From Telmatospirillum sp. (GTDB taxonomy: Bacteria > Pseudomonadota > Alphaproteobacteria > Rhodospirillales > Magnetospirillaceae): a DNA stretch of 64,000 nucleotides. Location: the NCBI GenBank assembly GCA_009712185.1, contig WASQ01000018.1, positions 100,998-164,997 on the forward strand. Reading direction: 5' to 3'. Positions 27,337 through 37,250 of this stretch are shown here, in pieces. Positions within the stretch are counted from its first letter, which is position 1; the number at the start of each line of letters is the position of its first letter. A model generated the notes under the pieces. It searched no databases and was not told the origin of the DNA. It saw only the letters and a program-made list of their open reading frames with translations. Both the position numbers and the translations under genes were made by a program.

Positions 27337-29259
27337 ATGGGCCGGCGGTCATCGTCCTTTGTTCTGTTGTGCGCCGCCTGCGCCCTGTTGGCGCGGGGCG
27401 GTGTCGCACGTGCCGATGCCGGCTCCTACGACCTTTCGATCGGTCTGTCCGACGGGGCCGACGGCCCGCCGCCCGATGAGACCGGCGTGAAGGAGAGCGG
27501 GGACCGGGACGACGATGCTCCGGATCGGGGCCGGATCGAGGCCGCCCTGGGAGACAGCTCGCAACTTCGCGCGCTGATGGACAAACCCGTGCCCAGCCCC
27601 TTCGCCCTGGTGTCGCGCGCCAGAGACGATGTCGGCCGCCTGGAGGCGGCATTGTCCGGCTTCGGCTATTACGAGGGCCGGGTCTCCATTCTGATCGACG
27701 GCCTGCCGCTGGACGACGCCAGTCTTCTTGACCGCCTTCAGGTCCGGGACGGACCCGCGTCGGTCCGCATCGTCGCCCGCACCGGTCCGCTCTACCGGCT
27801 GGGAACGGTCCGGATCGAGGGCGATTGTCCGCCGGAGATCGCGAGGACCCTGTCCGTGGCGCCGGGGCGCCCGGCCGTGGCCGCCGACATTCTCGCCGCC
27901 GGCGCGCAGTTGCTGTCCGCTCTTCAGGAGGCCGGTTACGCCCGGGCCCGCGTCGATCCGCCGGTCGCCATCGCCGATGACGCCGCCCGGACCATCGATG
28001 TCAGTTTCCCTGTCTCCGCCGGTCGTCCGGCCACCATCGGCGATATCACGATCCTGGGGGCACGCGACGTTCATGAGGATTTCATCCGCGAACGTCTGAC
28101 GATTCACACCGGCGACCTCTACCGGCCAAGCCGGATCGAGGCGGCGCGGACGGATCTCGCCTCTCTGGGCGTCTTTTCCGGTGTCACCGCCAGGACCCTG
28201 CCCGATCTGGACGGGCAGGGGCGCGTTCCCCTGGTTTTCGACGTGGCGGAGCGGCCCCGCCATCTGGCAGGGGTGACCGCCGCCTATTCGACGGACCTTG
28301 GCGGCATGCCAAAGATCAGTTGGACCGACCGCAACCTTTTGGGCAGCGCCGAACAGTTCAATCTGACCGCGCAGGCCACCGGCCTTGGCGGTAACGCCAC
28401 CCGGGGCCTCGGCTACACGGTGAATTCCCAGCTCATCACTCCGGACTTCCTGATGCGCGATCAGTCCCTGCAGTTCGATCTGGGGGTCCTGAAGCAAAAT
28501 CTTCAGGCCTACAACCAGGATGCCGTGACCGGCGGCGTCACTTTGCGGCGAAAGTTGGGAGACGGCTGGAGCGCGAGTGCCGGAACCGCGGTCGAGATGG
28601 AGCGGATCGACCAGGAGGGAACGTCGCATCGCTATGAACTGGTCGGGCTGCCGCTCGGGATCGCATTCGACAACACCGGCCTTTCCAATCCTTTGTTCGA
28701 CCCGACCCATGGACTGCGTCTCGCGGCCACCGTGGCGCCTTACATGTCCTTTGGCCGCGGCGATGTGGCCTTCGTCACCTCGCAGATGTCGGGATCGACC
28801 TATATCGATCTGGCGGGGTTGGGGCTGGGCCGGGAGGGTGAGACGGTGATCGCCCTGCGTGGACTGATCGGCGCGGTCCAGGGCGCGACACAGTTTCAGC
28901 TTCCTCCGGACCAGCGCTTCTATGCCGGTGGCAGCGGCACCGTCCGCGGGTTCAGCTATCAATCCGTGGGCCCCCTGTTCGCCGACAACAAGCCGGAGGG
29001 GGGGACAGCGGTCGACGCCGCGACGGTGGAGTTGCGTCAACGCCTGCTTCAAGACTACGGCTTCGCGCTGTTCGTCGACGCCGGACAGGTCAGCGACACC
29101 AACCTGCCCTTCCAGGGGGTGCTGCGGGTCGGCGTCGGCGGCGGCGTCCGTTACTATACCTCGATCGGCACGGTCCGCCTTGATGCCGGTGTTCCCGTGA
29201 ACCGGCCGGCGGGGGTCGACGGATACCAGCTTTACCTGGGCCTGGGGCAGGCTTTCTGA
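27337..29259 (+). CDS. tamA: TamA-like Omp85-family outer-membrane assembly protein
   Basis: From ATG 27337 the protein has 640 residues and a signal peptide (hydrophobic core FVLLCAACALLA, cleavage near ARADA). Upstream in-frame starts (TTG 27235) lack support. Three POTRA domains follow (about 75-330; e.g. LYRLGTVRIEGDCPPEIART and IGDITILGARDVHEDFIRER), then a 16-strand barrel with the Omp85 signature region RFYAGGSGTVRGFSYQSVGP and a terminal Phe (LYLGLGQAF). TamA works with TamB in moving proteins or phospholipids to the outer membrane. Its stop overlaps the tamB start (TGATG). Confidence 0.9.
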   Translation: MGRRSSSFVLLCAACALLARGGVARADAGSYDLSIGLSDGADGPPPDETGVKESGDRDDDAPDRGRIEAALGDSSQLRALMDKPVPSPFALVSRARDDVGRLEAALSGFGYYEGRVSILIDGLPLDDASLLDRLQVRDGPASVRIVARTGPLYRLGTVRIEGDCPPEIARTLSVAPGRPAVAADILAAGAQLLSALQEAGYARARVDPPVAIADDAARTIDVSFPVSAGRPATIGDITILGARDVHEDFIRERLTIHTGDLYRPSRIEAARTDLASLGVFSGVTARTLPDLDGQGRVPLVFDVAERPRHLAGVTAAYSTDLGGMPKISWTDRNLLGSAEQFNLTAQATGLGGNATRGLGYTVNSQLITPDFLMRDQSLQFDLGVLKQNLQAYNQDAVTGGVTLRRKLGDGWSASAGTAVEMERIDQEGTSHRYELVGLPLGIAFDNTGLSNPLFDPTHGLRLAATVAPYMSFGRGDVAFVTSQMSGSTYIDLAGLGLGREGETVIALRGLIGAVQGATQFQLPPDQRFYAGGSGTVRGFSYQSVGPLFADNKPEGGTAVDAATVELRQRLLQDYGFALFVDAGQVSDTNLPFQGVLRVGVGGGVRYYTSIGTVRLDAGVPVNRPAGVDGYQLYLGLGQAF

Positions 29260-32200
29260 TGATGGGACGGGGGGGTAAATACGCCATTCGGACGCTGGCG
29301 GCGCTGATCGTCCTGGCCCCCGTGCTGCTGCTCGGGATCGTCAATATCGATATGCTGCGCCCGGCGCTCCTGGAGACGTTGAACCGGGCCGGTGGCGGCC
29401 GGATCTTGATCGCCGGTCTGGCAGGCCGCTTTCCCGGGGACTTTTCGCTGGACAGGCTCCGGCTCGGCGACAGCCAGGGTGTCTGGCTCGACCTTGAGGG
29501 GTTGCGCCTGGACTGGTCGCCGATGGCGCTGCTGACCGGCGGGGTCCGCATCGCGCGGCTGGAGGTCCGCCGGCTGATGCTGTCGCGCATCCCGGGACGC
29601 GGGGGTGAGTCCTCATCCGGGTTGCCATCGCTGCCCGCCCTGGAGATCACCACCCTGTCTCTCGGGCGGGTCGAGCTTGGGGCGCCGGTGACCGGACATC
29701 CCTGGTCCTTCGCGCTCGGCGGGCATGTGATGGTCGATCCGGCGGGGCACGCCGACATAGACCTCTCGGGTGAGGAGTTCTCACCCGGCGGCCGGTTCAC
29801 GATGAAGGCGGATGTCGGCAGGGACCGGGGGGAGATGGCCCTGGAACTTGTCGAGGGCGACAATGGCCCGGTCTCGGACCTGCTGGGGTTGTCCGACCTG
29901 GGCGGGCTCGGCATCAAGGCGGCCATGACCGGTCCGCTTGCGCAGGAACGGCTGGATCTGACCCTGACCGCCGGGCCGCTGACCCTGACCTCCGGAGGGA
30001 CCCTTAATCTGGAGGCCGGAACCGTCGCCCTCGATATCGCCGCGCGGGCGCCGGCCCTGCCCTCTTCCCAGGATGTCTCCTGGCGCTCGCTCCGCCTTGG
30101 CCTCAGGGTCGACGGCGCCTTTGGACATCCCGACGCCCGCGGCAACCTCGCCATCGACGACCTGTCCGTTCCCGGTGTCCTGGCTGCCGATGTCAGCGCC
30201 GAACTGACGGGAACGGACGGCGATCTCAGGCTTGAAGGGCTGGCACGGGGCGTGCGGCCGCTGGGCGCTCCGGCTTCGCTGATGGCGAAGGCGCCGCTGG
30301 CCCTGGCCGCCGAGGTGCATCTGGCGGAGCCCGGCATGCCGCTCGCCTTCGCGCTGACCCATCCCCTGATGGAGGCGACCGGGCGCGTCGATCTCGACGG
30401 CCCGACCTCCGGCGAGACAGCTCTCTGGCTGCCGTCGCTCGTTCCCTATGCGGCCCTGGCCGGGATCGGCCTGTCCGGCGAGGCGATGCTGCATCTCGAC
30501 TTCCGGGGGCAGTCCCCGGGAACGGCCCTGGCGCTGACCGGAACCGTCTCCGCGACAGGGGGAACGGAGCCCCTGTCCGTGATGATCGGCCGGACCGCGA
30601 CCATCGACGCCGTTGCCACGGTCCGGGGGGCGAATATCGCGATCGATCACGTCCGGTTCGACAGCGCCACCCTGCGTGCCGCCCTGGCCGGTTCCATCCA
30701 TGACCACGCGCCGGACCTGGACTGGTCGGTGACGGCGCCTGATCTGACGCCGTTCGGCGCGCCGGGCGGCGGCGGATTGGCGGCGAAGGGCCGTTTCACG
30801 GGACCGGCGCGCGATCCCGTCCTGTCGGCGGAGATTGCCGCCGATCTTGCCAGTGCCGGCCTGCCGAGGGGCGCCGTCACCGCGACCCTGGCGGCGCATG
30901 ATCTGAAAACCCTGCCGGTGCTGGAGGCGGACCTGAGGGGCATGTTGGCGCGGCAGCCGTTCGACCTGCGGGCGACGGCGGCACGCCGCCAGGACGGCCG
31001 TTTCGACGTGACGGTGGAGCGCGCGGCCTGGAGAAGTGTGGATATCCGGGCGCGACTTGTGGCCGGCGGCGACGGAGCCTTGCCCGCGGGCCAGATCGTT
31101 GCCTCCGTCGGTCGTCTCGACGATCTGCACCCGCTGACCGGAACATCGGTTCCCGGGGCGCTTCAGGGAACCCTGGATCTGGCCGGAGGACAGGGGCCGG
31201 TCCGGATATCGGCGGCAATGACCGACCTGTTCGTCGCCGATGCCAGGTTCGGGCGGATCGATGTCACCGGCACCGTCGACCAGCCGACCCGTCGTCCGTC
31301 GCTTGCGTTGCAGGCGGTGGCCTCCGGAATCGAGGCGGCAGGGCTGTCGGGGGGTGCCCGTCTGACAGCGTCCGGTCCGTCTCTGGCGCCGGGGTTGCGT
31401 CTTTCGGGCGACTTCCGCCGCCCCGACGGATCCCCGTTGTCCATCGATGCCGAGGCATCGGCGGATCTGGCGCGTCATCGGCTGGATCTGTCCGCCCTGC
31501 AATTGCGGGGCTGCGGAACGGCGGCGCGCCTGCCCGCGCCCGCCCGCCTGTCCTTCGGCGACGGGCTGTCCCTGGATCGCGTCCAGATGACGTCGGGGCC
31601 GGCGGTCGCCAGCCTGTCGGGCCGGCTGGCGCCCCGTCTCGATCTTCGCGCGTCGGTCAGCGGGCTGGGGGCCGCACTGGTCGGCCGTTGCCTGTCCCTG
31701 CCGCTGGCGGAGGGAGTGCTGTCTCTCGACGCGGTCCTCGTGGGGACGCCCGATGTCCCGACCGGTTCCGTTCATGCCGCCGGTCACGGGATCCGGGTTG
31801 CCGGGGTGGCGGGAATGGCGCCGGGAGAGGTCGAACTGTCGGCCGAACTGGCCGGACGCGCCGCCCGGATCCGGGGATCCCTGCGGACCGGACAGGCGGT
31901 CGGCCTGTCGCTGGGCGGAACCGTGCCGCTGGACGACGCCGGTCCCCTGGACCTTGCGGCCAGTGGAACGGTCGATCTGGCGGTCCTGGGCCCCGTTCTG
32001 CTGGGCGGGGAACGCGCCATGGCCGGCAAGGTGACGGTGGACCTGACCGCAACCGGACCGGTCTTTGCTCCCTGCCTCGGTGGTCGCGCGGTCCTGGCGA
32101 AAGGATCGGTTCAGGACTATGCCCAGGGAATCGCGGTCCACGATATCGATGCCCGGCTGGAGGCGCGGTGCGGCCAGGTCCCGGTTTTGTCGCTGACCGG

Positions 32201-33257
32201 GCGCGCGGGCGACGGGACGATCGGGATCGACGGCACCATCGACCCCTTGGCGCCCGGGATGCCAGTCGATCTTGCCGTCCGGGCGCACAACGCCCGTCCC
32301 CTGGCGGGGGATCTGCTCAGTGCCATTCTCGATGCGGAGGCAAAAATCACAGGTCCCGCCACCGGCAGACTGGCTCTGGCCGGATCGATCCATGTGCACC
32401 GGGCCGATATCACCATTCCGGAAAGCTTCGCCAGCCGGGTCGCAATTCTTTCCGTACGCCGCCGTGGCGAGACGCCGCCACCGCCGGCCCCGCCATCGAC
32501 CGCGCCCGACCTCGACCTGTCCATCGACGCGCCGGGCCAGATCTTCGTGCGCGGTCACGGCATCGACGCCGAGATGTCGGGGCGCGTCCACCTCACCGGA
32601 ACGGGCGACGCCCCGGAGGTCGGGGGCGGCTTCACCCTGCGCCGGGGGACCTTCGCGCTGGCCGGGAAAACATTGGAGTTCGTCAGCGGCCGGGTCAGTT
32701 TCGACGGCGGCGGCATCACCCACAAGATCGATCCGACCCTGCATTTCGTCGCGCAATCCTCATCCCCCACGGTCAATGCCACCCTGACGGTGGGGGGATA
32801 TGCCGATGCTCCCACGGTCGAACTGGCGAGTGTGCCGTCGCTTCCCCAGGACGAAATCCTGGCCCAACTGATCTTCGGGCAGAGCGTCAAGCAACTGTCG
32901 CCCATGCAGATCGCCGAAATCGCCCAGGCGGTGGCGTCGTTGACCAATGTCGGGGGCGGTCTCGATCCCCTGGGGGCGATCCGCAAGGGGCTGGGGCTCG
33001 ACCGTCTGTCGGCGGGATCGGGCGCGGCCGGGGGAGGGGCCAGCGTCCAGGCCGGAAAATATGTCGCCGAGGGTGTCTATGTCGGTGCCGAACAGGGAAC
33101 CCAGGGGGGAACCCGGGCCCAGGTCCAGATCGACCTGACCCGGAGCCTGAAACTGGAAACCACGGTCGGCACCGGGGGCGCGTCGGGCAGCGGCGCGGTG
33201 ACGCCGGAAAACGATCCCGGCAGCAGTGTCGGCCTGACCTACCGCGTCGAATACTGA
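29259..33257 (+). CDS. tamB: TamB/DUF490 family inner-membrane-anchored bridge protein
   Basis: A 1332-residue protein with a single N-terminal membrane helix (about residues 9-28, TLAALIVLAPVLLLGIVNI) and a very long repetitive beta structure, as expected for the hydrophobic groove of TamB. The C-terminal DUF490 domain contains VRGHGIDAEMSGRVHLTGTG, GGFTLRRGTFALAGKTLEF and LPQDEILAQLIFGQSVKQLS, ending in YRVEY. It spans the periplasm and is now thought to carry phospholipids to the outer membrane. The start overlaps the tamA stop; ATG 29262 is an equally good start. Confidence 0.93.
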   Translation: MMGRGGKYAIRTLAALIVLAPVLLLGIVNIDMLRPALLETLNRAGGGRILIAGLAGRFPGDFSLDRLRLGDSQGVWLDLEGLRLDWSPMALLTGGVRIARLEVRRLMLSRIPGRGGESSSGLPSLPALEITTLSLGRVELGAPVTGHPWSFALGGHVMVDPAGHADIDLSGEEFSPGGRFTMKADVGRDRGEMALELVEGDNGPVSDLLGLSDLGGLGIKAAMTGPLAQERLDLTLTAGPLTLTSGGTLNLEAGTVALDIAARAPALPSSQDVSWRSLRLGLRVDGAFGHPDARGNLAIDDLSVPGVLAADVSAELTGTDGDLRLEGLARGVRPLGAPASLMAKAPLALAAEVHLAEPGMPLAFALTHPLMEATGRVDLDGPTSGETALWLPSLVPYAALAGIGLSGEAMLHLDFRGQSPGTALALTGTVSATGGTEPLSVMIGRTATIDAVATVRGANIAIDHVRFDSATLRAALAGSIHDHAPDLDWSVTAPDLTPFGAPGGGGLAAKGRFTGPARDPVLSAEIAADLASAGLPRGAVTATLAAHDLKTLPVLEADLRGMLARQPFDLRATAARRQDGRFDVTVERAAWRSVDIRARLVAGGDGALPAGQIVASVGRLDDLHPLTGTSVPGALQGTLDLAGGQGPVRISAAMTDLFVADARFGRIDVTGTVDQPTRRPSLALQAVASGIEAAGLSGGARLTASGPSLAPGLRLSGDFRRPDGSPLSIDAEASADLARHRLDLSALQLRGCGTAARLPAPARLSFGDGLSLDRVQMTSGPAVASLSGRLAPRLDLRASVSGLGAALVGRCLSLPLAEGVLSLDAVLVGTPDVPTGSVHAAGHGIRVAGVAGMAPGEVELSAELAGRAARIRGSLRTGQAVGLSLGGTVPLDDAGPLDLAASGTVDLAVLGPVLLGGERAMAGKVTVDLTATGPVFAPCLGGRAVLAKGSVQDYAQGIAVHDIDARLEARCGQVPVLSLTGRAGDGTIGIDGTIDPLAPGMPVDLAVRAHNARPLAGDLLSAILDAEAKITGPATGRLALAGSIHVHRADITIPESFASRVAILSVRRRGETPPPPAPPSTAPDLDLSIDAPGQIFVRGHGIDAEMSGRVHLTGTGDAPEVGGGFTLRRGTFALAGKTLEFVSGRVSFDGGGITHKIDPTLHFVAQSSSPTVNATLTVGGYADAPTVELASVPSLPQDEILAQLIFGQSVKQLSPMQIAEIAQAVASLTNVGGGLDPLGAIRKGLGLDRLSAGSGAAGGGASVQAGKYVAEGVYVGAEQGTQGGTRAQVQIDLTRSLKLETTVGTGGASGSGAVTPENDPGSSVGLTYRVEY

Positions 33258-33514
33258 CGGTCGCGGAATCCGGCCCGACACCTGTCCCGGTACCGTGCGG
33301 TCTATGACCTTGGAGAAAGGTCCAGGTCGAAGGATCTGTCCGATCCGGCCGAAGGGCCTGTTTTGTCCTATCCGAGAAGCCTGGGGCCGGGAAATTCACT
33401 TTCCTTGGCCCCCCGCTGATTGCTGTCCTGTCCACCGGATCCCGAACCGGCGTTCATCCGTGACGCCGGATCGCCCCGGATGCCACAGGAACAGCCAATC
33501 GATCGAGGATCGCC
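33258..33514. other. Intergenic region tamB / thiolase
   Basis: Contains a hairpin at about 33383-33411 (GGGGCC paired with GGCCCC, and inner GGAAA with TTTCC) that could end the tamAB transcript. No gene seen. Confidence 0.4.
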
Positions 33515-34699
33515 ATGAGCAGAGATGTTTTCGTTGCCGGTGTAGGAATGGTTCCCTTCACGAAGCCGGGGGCCGGCGATTCCTATCCGGCGATTGCCGC
33601 TGCCGCAACCCGGCTCGCCCTTGATGACGCCGGGGTCGACTACGGCCGGGTCGGCGAGGCCTATGCCGGCTATGTCTATGGCGATTCCACGGCCGGCCAG
33701 CGCGCCCTTTACGAGGTCGGAATGACCGGGATCCCGGTGTTCAATGTGAACAACAACTGCGCCACCGGATCCTCGGCCCTCTATCTGGGGCGGCAGGCGG
33801 TGGCCGGCGGCGGTGTCGACTGTGTTCTGGTCCTGGGGTTCGAACAGATGACGCCGGGCGCCATCGGAACATTGTTCAACGACCGCCCGAGCCCTTTCGA
33901 CCATTTCGACGCCACCACCGGAGATCTCGTCGGGCGGGAGGATATTCCACTGGCCCTGCGCTATTTCGGCGGGGCGGGACTGGCCCACATGCAGCAATAC
34001 GGCACCCGGATGGAGACGTTCGCCAAAATCCGTGCCAAGGCCAGTCGTCACGGGGCGGCCAATCCGCTGGCCCTGTTCCGCAAGCCGATGACCGAGGAGG
34101 AGGTGATGGCCGCGCCCATCGTTTTCCCGGGCGTGATGACGCGGCTGATGGCCTGCGCGCCGACCTGCGGCGCCTCGGCGGCGGTATTGTGCTCGGGCGA
34201 CTTCGCCCGCCGCCATGGGCTGAAGGCGGACGTCCGGATCGCCGGCCAGGCCATGACGACGGATCGGCCCGACACGTTCGAGAAGCGCGATATGCGCTGG
34301 CTGGTGGGGGCGGGAATGGCGAAAAGGGCGGCCGATCAGGTCTATGAGCAGGCCGGCGTGGGACCGTCCGATATCGATGTGGCGGAACTTCACGACTGTT
34401 TCGCCCAGAACGAACTGATCAGTTACGAGGCCCTGGGCTTCTGTCCGGAAGGCGGCGCCGAGAAATTCGTCTGCGACGGCGACAACACTTATGGCGGCAG
34501 GGTCGTCACCAATCCGTCGGGCGGCCTGCTGTCGAAGGGCCATCCGCTGGGGGCGACCGGTCTCGCCCAATGCACCGAACTGGTCCAGCAGTTGCGGGGC
34601 GAGGCGGAGGCCCGGCAGGTCGAGGGGGCGCGGCTGGCCTTGCAGCACAATCTCGGCCTGGGCGGCGCCTGCGTGGTGACGCTTTACGAACGGGTGTGA
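33515..34699 (+). CDS. SCP2-type thiolase / lipid-transfer-protein-like acyl-CoA acetyltransferase
   Basis: A 394-residue thiolase-fold protein. The nucleophile is Cys82 in NVNNNCATGSSALY, and a GHPLGATG motif carries the conserved His. The C-terminal segment is LQHNLGLGGACVVTLYE, where the usual second catalytic Cys (CxG) of classical thiolases is replaced by HN, the mark of the SCP2/Ltp subgroup. Members act as thiolases or as retro-aldolases (Ltp2) in sterol side-chain and fatty-acid breakdown. An SDR gene follows after 22 bases, so they likely act in one pathway. No DUF35 partner is present, which argues somewhat against the Ltp2 aldolase role. Confidence 0.87.
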   Translation: MSRDVFVAGVGMVPFTKPGAGDSYPAIAAAATRLALDDAGVDYGRVGEAYAGYVYGDSTAGQRALYEVGMTGIPVFNVNNNCATGSSALYLGRQAVAGGGVDCVLVLGFEQMTPGAIGTLFNDRPSPFDHFDATTGDLVGREDIPLALRYFGGAGLAHMQQYGTRMETFAKIRAKASRHGAANPLALFRKPMTEEEVMAAPIVFPGVMTRLMACAPTCGASAAVLCSGDFARRHGLKADVRIAGQAMTTDRPDTFEKRDMRWLVGAGMAKRAADQVYEQAGVGPSDIDVAELHDCFAQNELISYEALGFCPEGGAEKFVCDGDNTYGGRVVTNPSGGLLSKGHPLGATGLAQCTELVQQLRGEAEARQVEGARLALQHNLGLGGACVVTLYERV

Positions 34700-34721
34700 C
34701 TCCAAAGGGAGGGATCGAAAA

Positions 34722-35552
34722 ATGACGGGAACGCTGGCGGGAAAAGTGGCGATCGTCACCGGGGCCGGGCGCGGGATCGGACGGTCGATCGCGCTGAAAC
34801 TGGCCTCGGAAGGAGCGCGTCTGGTGGTCAACGACCTGGATGAGGAGCCGGCTGCCCAGACGGTGGCCGCCATCGCGGCGGTCGGTGGTGAGGCCGTCGC
34901 CTGTCCGGGCAGCGTCACGGACGCGGCCTTCGCCGACCGTTTCATCGGGACCGCCACAGGCCGGTTCGGTGGTCTCGACATCATCATCAACAATGCCGGA
35001 TACACCTGGGACACGGTGGTCCAGAAGATGACCGACGAGCAATGGGATGCCATTCTCGACGTCCATCTGAAGGCGCCGTTCCGCATCCTGCGGTCCGCCC
35101 AGCCGGTCCTGAAGGAGCTGGCGCGCGCCGACGTGGCGGCGGGACGTCCGGTGGTCCGCAAGGTGGTGAATGTGTCGTCGGTCGCCGGCCTGTTCGGCAA
35201 TGCCGGGCAGGCCAATTACGCTGCGGCGAAGGCGGGAATCCTGGGGCTGACCATGACGCTCGCCAAGGAGTGGGGGCGTCTCAATGTCACGGTGAACGCC
35301 GTCGCCTTCGGACTGATCCGGACCCGGCTCACCGAAGGCGCGGCGGGCGAGACGGAGGCCAGCATCGCCGGCCGCGACATCCGTCTCGGCGTCAATCCCG
35401 AGCTGCTGGCGGCAATGGAACGCGCCATCCCGCTCGGGCGCGCCGGCACCCCCGAGGATGCGGCCGGGGCGGTCTATCTGCTGTGCCTGCCGGAGTCCGA
35501 CTATATCAGCGGCCAGACCTTGATGTGCACCGGCGGGTTGACCGGCATGTGA
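34722..35552 (+). CDS. Short-chain dehydrogenase/reductase (FabG-like)
   Basis: A 276-residue Rossmann enzyme. Cofactor motif TGAGRGIG at 13-20, NNAG near 90-93, and catalytic Ser152/153, Tyr166 and Lys170 (NYAAAKAGILG). AAGGGAGGG lies upstream of ATG 34722. An acidic residue after strand 2 (NDLD) suggests NAD(H) over NADP(H). It is paired with an SCP2-type thiolase, so a 3-hydroxyacyl-CoA or related substrate is plausible. The C-terminus (YISGQTLMCTGGLTGM) is typical of FabG-type enzymes. Confidence 0.9.
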   Translation: MTGTLAGKVAIVTGAGRGIGRSIALKLASEGARLVVNDLDEEPAAQTVAAIAAVGGEAVACPGSVTDAAFADRFIGTATGRFGGLDIIINNAGYTWDTVVQKMTDEQWDAILDVHLKAPFRILRSAQPVLKELARADVAAGRPVVRKVVNVSSVAGLFGNAGQANYAAAKAGILGLTMTLAKEWGRLNVTVNAVAFGLIRTRLTEGAAGETEASIAGRDIRLGVNPELLAAMERAIPLGRAGTPEDAAGAVYLLCLPESDYISGQTLMCTGGLTGM

Positions 35553-35588
35553 CGGCCGGAGAGGCGCTCCCCGTCCGGCCATCGGTCG

Positions 35589-36272
35589 TCAGCGGCCGTC
35601 GAGACGGGGGGACCAGTCCTCCACCGCCAGCGTCTCCAGCCGGCGGCGCGCCAGGGCCCGCCAGCTTTCGGGCAGATGCGTCAGGGTCAGCATGGCGGAC
35701 AGTTCCCCGCGATCGAGCGGGGTGACATAGAACAGATGCCACAGTCGCCGGATGGTCCAGTCCGGCGACGGGCGGTCCACCAGGATCAGGTCATCGCCCG
35801 GCTCCACCCGTCCCTCCTCAAGAACCCGGTAATACCAGCCGGTCCGTCCGGTCTTCTGAACCAGCCGGGCCATGTCGGGCTGTCCGAAGCGATGGTTCAG
35901 TTTCCAGCAGGGCTGGCGCCCCTGCGAGACCTCGATCAGCGCGTGGCCCAGACGGAAACGGTCGCCGACCGCGACGCGGGATTCGTCGAGGTCCGGCGCC
36001 GACAGGTTTTCCCCGAAGGCGCCCGGCGCGTCGAGGACGGGACGATCGCCGATCTCGCGGCGCCAGACGGCGTAATGAGCGGAACTGTAATGATGAACCG
36101 CCTTGTCCGGCCCTCCATGATGACGCCGGTCGGCCTGGGCGTCGGAGACGAAACCTTCCCGCCCCAGGAACAGGGGGCCGTCCACCGGCTTTTTGTCGAT
36201 GGCGCTGAGCGCGCCGGTATCGCCGAGGAGGCGTGCCCCGCCGACCAGAAGATGGGAGATTGGAAAACGCAT
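35589..36272 (-). CDS. MOSC-domain protein (YiiM-like)
   Basis: A 227-residue protein with an N-terminal MOSC domain (REGFVSDAQADRRHHGGPDKAVHHY; conserved Cys in SQGRQPCWKLNHRFGQ) and a C-terminal 3-alpha domain (about 165-215), the YiiM arrangement. YiiM-type enzymes are molybdenum-cofactor reductases acting on N-hydroxylated compounds. It follows the LysR gene at 36294-37178 by 21 bases on the same strand and is probably co-transcribed with it. Confidence 0.87.
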   Translation of the reverse strand: MRFPISHLLVGGARLLGDTGALSAIDKKPVDGPLFLGREGFVSDAQADRRHHGGPDKAVHHYSSAHYAVWRREIGDRPVLDAPGAFGENLSAPDLDESRVAVGDRFRLGHALIEVSQGRQPCWKLNHRFGQPDMARLVQKTGRTGWYYRVLEEGRVEPGDDLILVDRPSPDWTIRRLWHLFYVTPLDRGELSAMLTLTHLPESWRALARRRLETLAVEDWSPRLDGR

Positions 36273-36293
36273 GGCGAAGCCCTTTCCTGCGGG

Positions 36294-37178
36294 TCAGGCG
36301 GCGGCGGACCCGTCAGTCCGTTCGCGCAACAGGGAGAAGAAGGTTTCCAATGCGCTGGACAGATAGCTGTCCTGCCGGCGCAGCAGAACGGTGCGCACCC
36401 GGGCCTCGGCGGGAGACAGGGAATGCAGGGCCACGGTTCCTTCCCGGGCCGCGCGCTCGACCACCGACCGGGGCAGCAGGGCGACGCCGACGCCGGCCGT
36501 CACGCATCCGACGATGCCGTCCAGCGTCCCGAATTCCAGCGTGCGGGCGGTGCTGATGCCGCGCCGGGCCAGCATGTCCTCGAACCGCTGGCGATAGGAA
36601 CAGCCGGCGCGGAACACCAGGATCTTGAGCTGGCGCCAGCGGCCGGGATCCCAGGGATCGGACATGCCGGGATGGGTGATGACGACCAGTTCCTCATCGA
36701 AGGCCGCTTCGGCATGCAGATCGGGATGATCGACCGGTCCGGCCACGAAGGCGGCGTCAAGCCGGTTGGCGAGGACGTCGGCGATCAGCGACGCCGTGGT
36801 GCCGGTCCGCACCGTGAGATCGACGCCCGGACAGGCACGCGTGTAGGCGGCGAGATGAGGGGCGAGGCGCAAGGCCGCGATCGTCTCCAGCGATCCGATG
36901 GACAGGGCTCCGGCCGGTTCCCCCTCGTCGCCGACCGCGCGCCTCGCATCGGCCACCAGCGCCTCGATCCGCGCGGCATAGGGCATCAAACGCTTGCCCG
37001 CCAGGGTCAGCGTCACCCCCCGGCTGTGGCGCAGGAAAAGCTGCGCGCCAAGATCATATTCCAGATCCTTGATTCGCGTCGTCACATTGGACTGAACGGT
37101 GTTCAAGGCCTCGGCGGCGCGGGTGACGCCGCCCAGCCGGGCCACGGTCTGGAAGGTCAGAAGATCCTGAAGGTCCAT
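36294..37178 (-). CDS. LysR family transcriptional regulator A
   Basis: Start 37178 (MDLQDLLTFQTVARLGG) gives 294 residues with the winged helix at the very N-terminus (GVTRAAEALNTVQSNVTTRI), as usual for LysR proteins; a frame extension to 37274 would add an unlikely leader. The effector domain (about 90-294) contains ALSIGSLETIAALRLAPHL and AGVGVALLPRSVVERA. An imperfectly dyad element (37192-37226) lies 14 bases upstream and is repeated in front of the GST-MFS operon at 39161, so that operon is a likely target. Confidence 0.9.
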   Translation of the reverse strand: MDLQDLLTFQTVARLGGVTRAAEALNTVQSNVTTRIKDLEYDLGAQLFLRHSRGVTLTLAGKRLMPYAARIEALVADARRAVGDEGEPAGALSIGSLETIAALRLAPHLAAYTRACPGVDLTVRTGTTASLIADVLANRLDAAFVAGPVDHPDLHAEAAFDEELVVITHPGMSDPWDPGRWRQLKILVFRAGCSYRQRFEDMLARRGISTARTLEFGTLDGIVGCVTAGVGVALLPRSVVERAAREGTVALHSLSPAEARVRTVLLRRQDSYLSSALETFFSLLRERTDGSAAA

Positions 37179-37191
37179 GATCGATCCATCG

Positions 37192-37226
37192 CGAAAAATG
37201 AACGTAAATCTGTTTACTATTCGTTT
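37192..37226. promoter_or_regulatory. Shared 35-bp element, copy A (LysR A promoter)
   Basis: CGAAAAATGAACG, 11 bases, then ACTATTCGTTT. The same two blocks with identical 11-base spacing recur at 39068-39102; 23 of 24 block positions are identical. The gene start is 14 bases away on the minus strand, so a regulator here would cover the promoter or leader. Confidence 0.65.
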
Positions 37227-37250
37227 TTTCGGATGTCCAGAGGCGTCCTC

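Noticed and set aside
29781..32756. 991-residue open frame antisense to tamB
   Set aside because: Opposite strand carries TamB with clear homology and signal anchor; the antisense product is Gln/Arg/Gly-rich noise.
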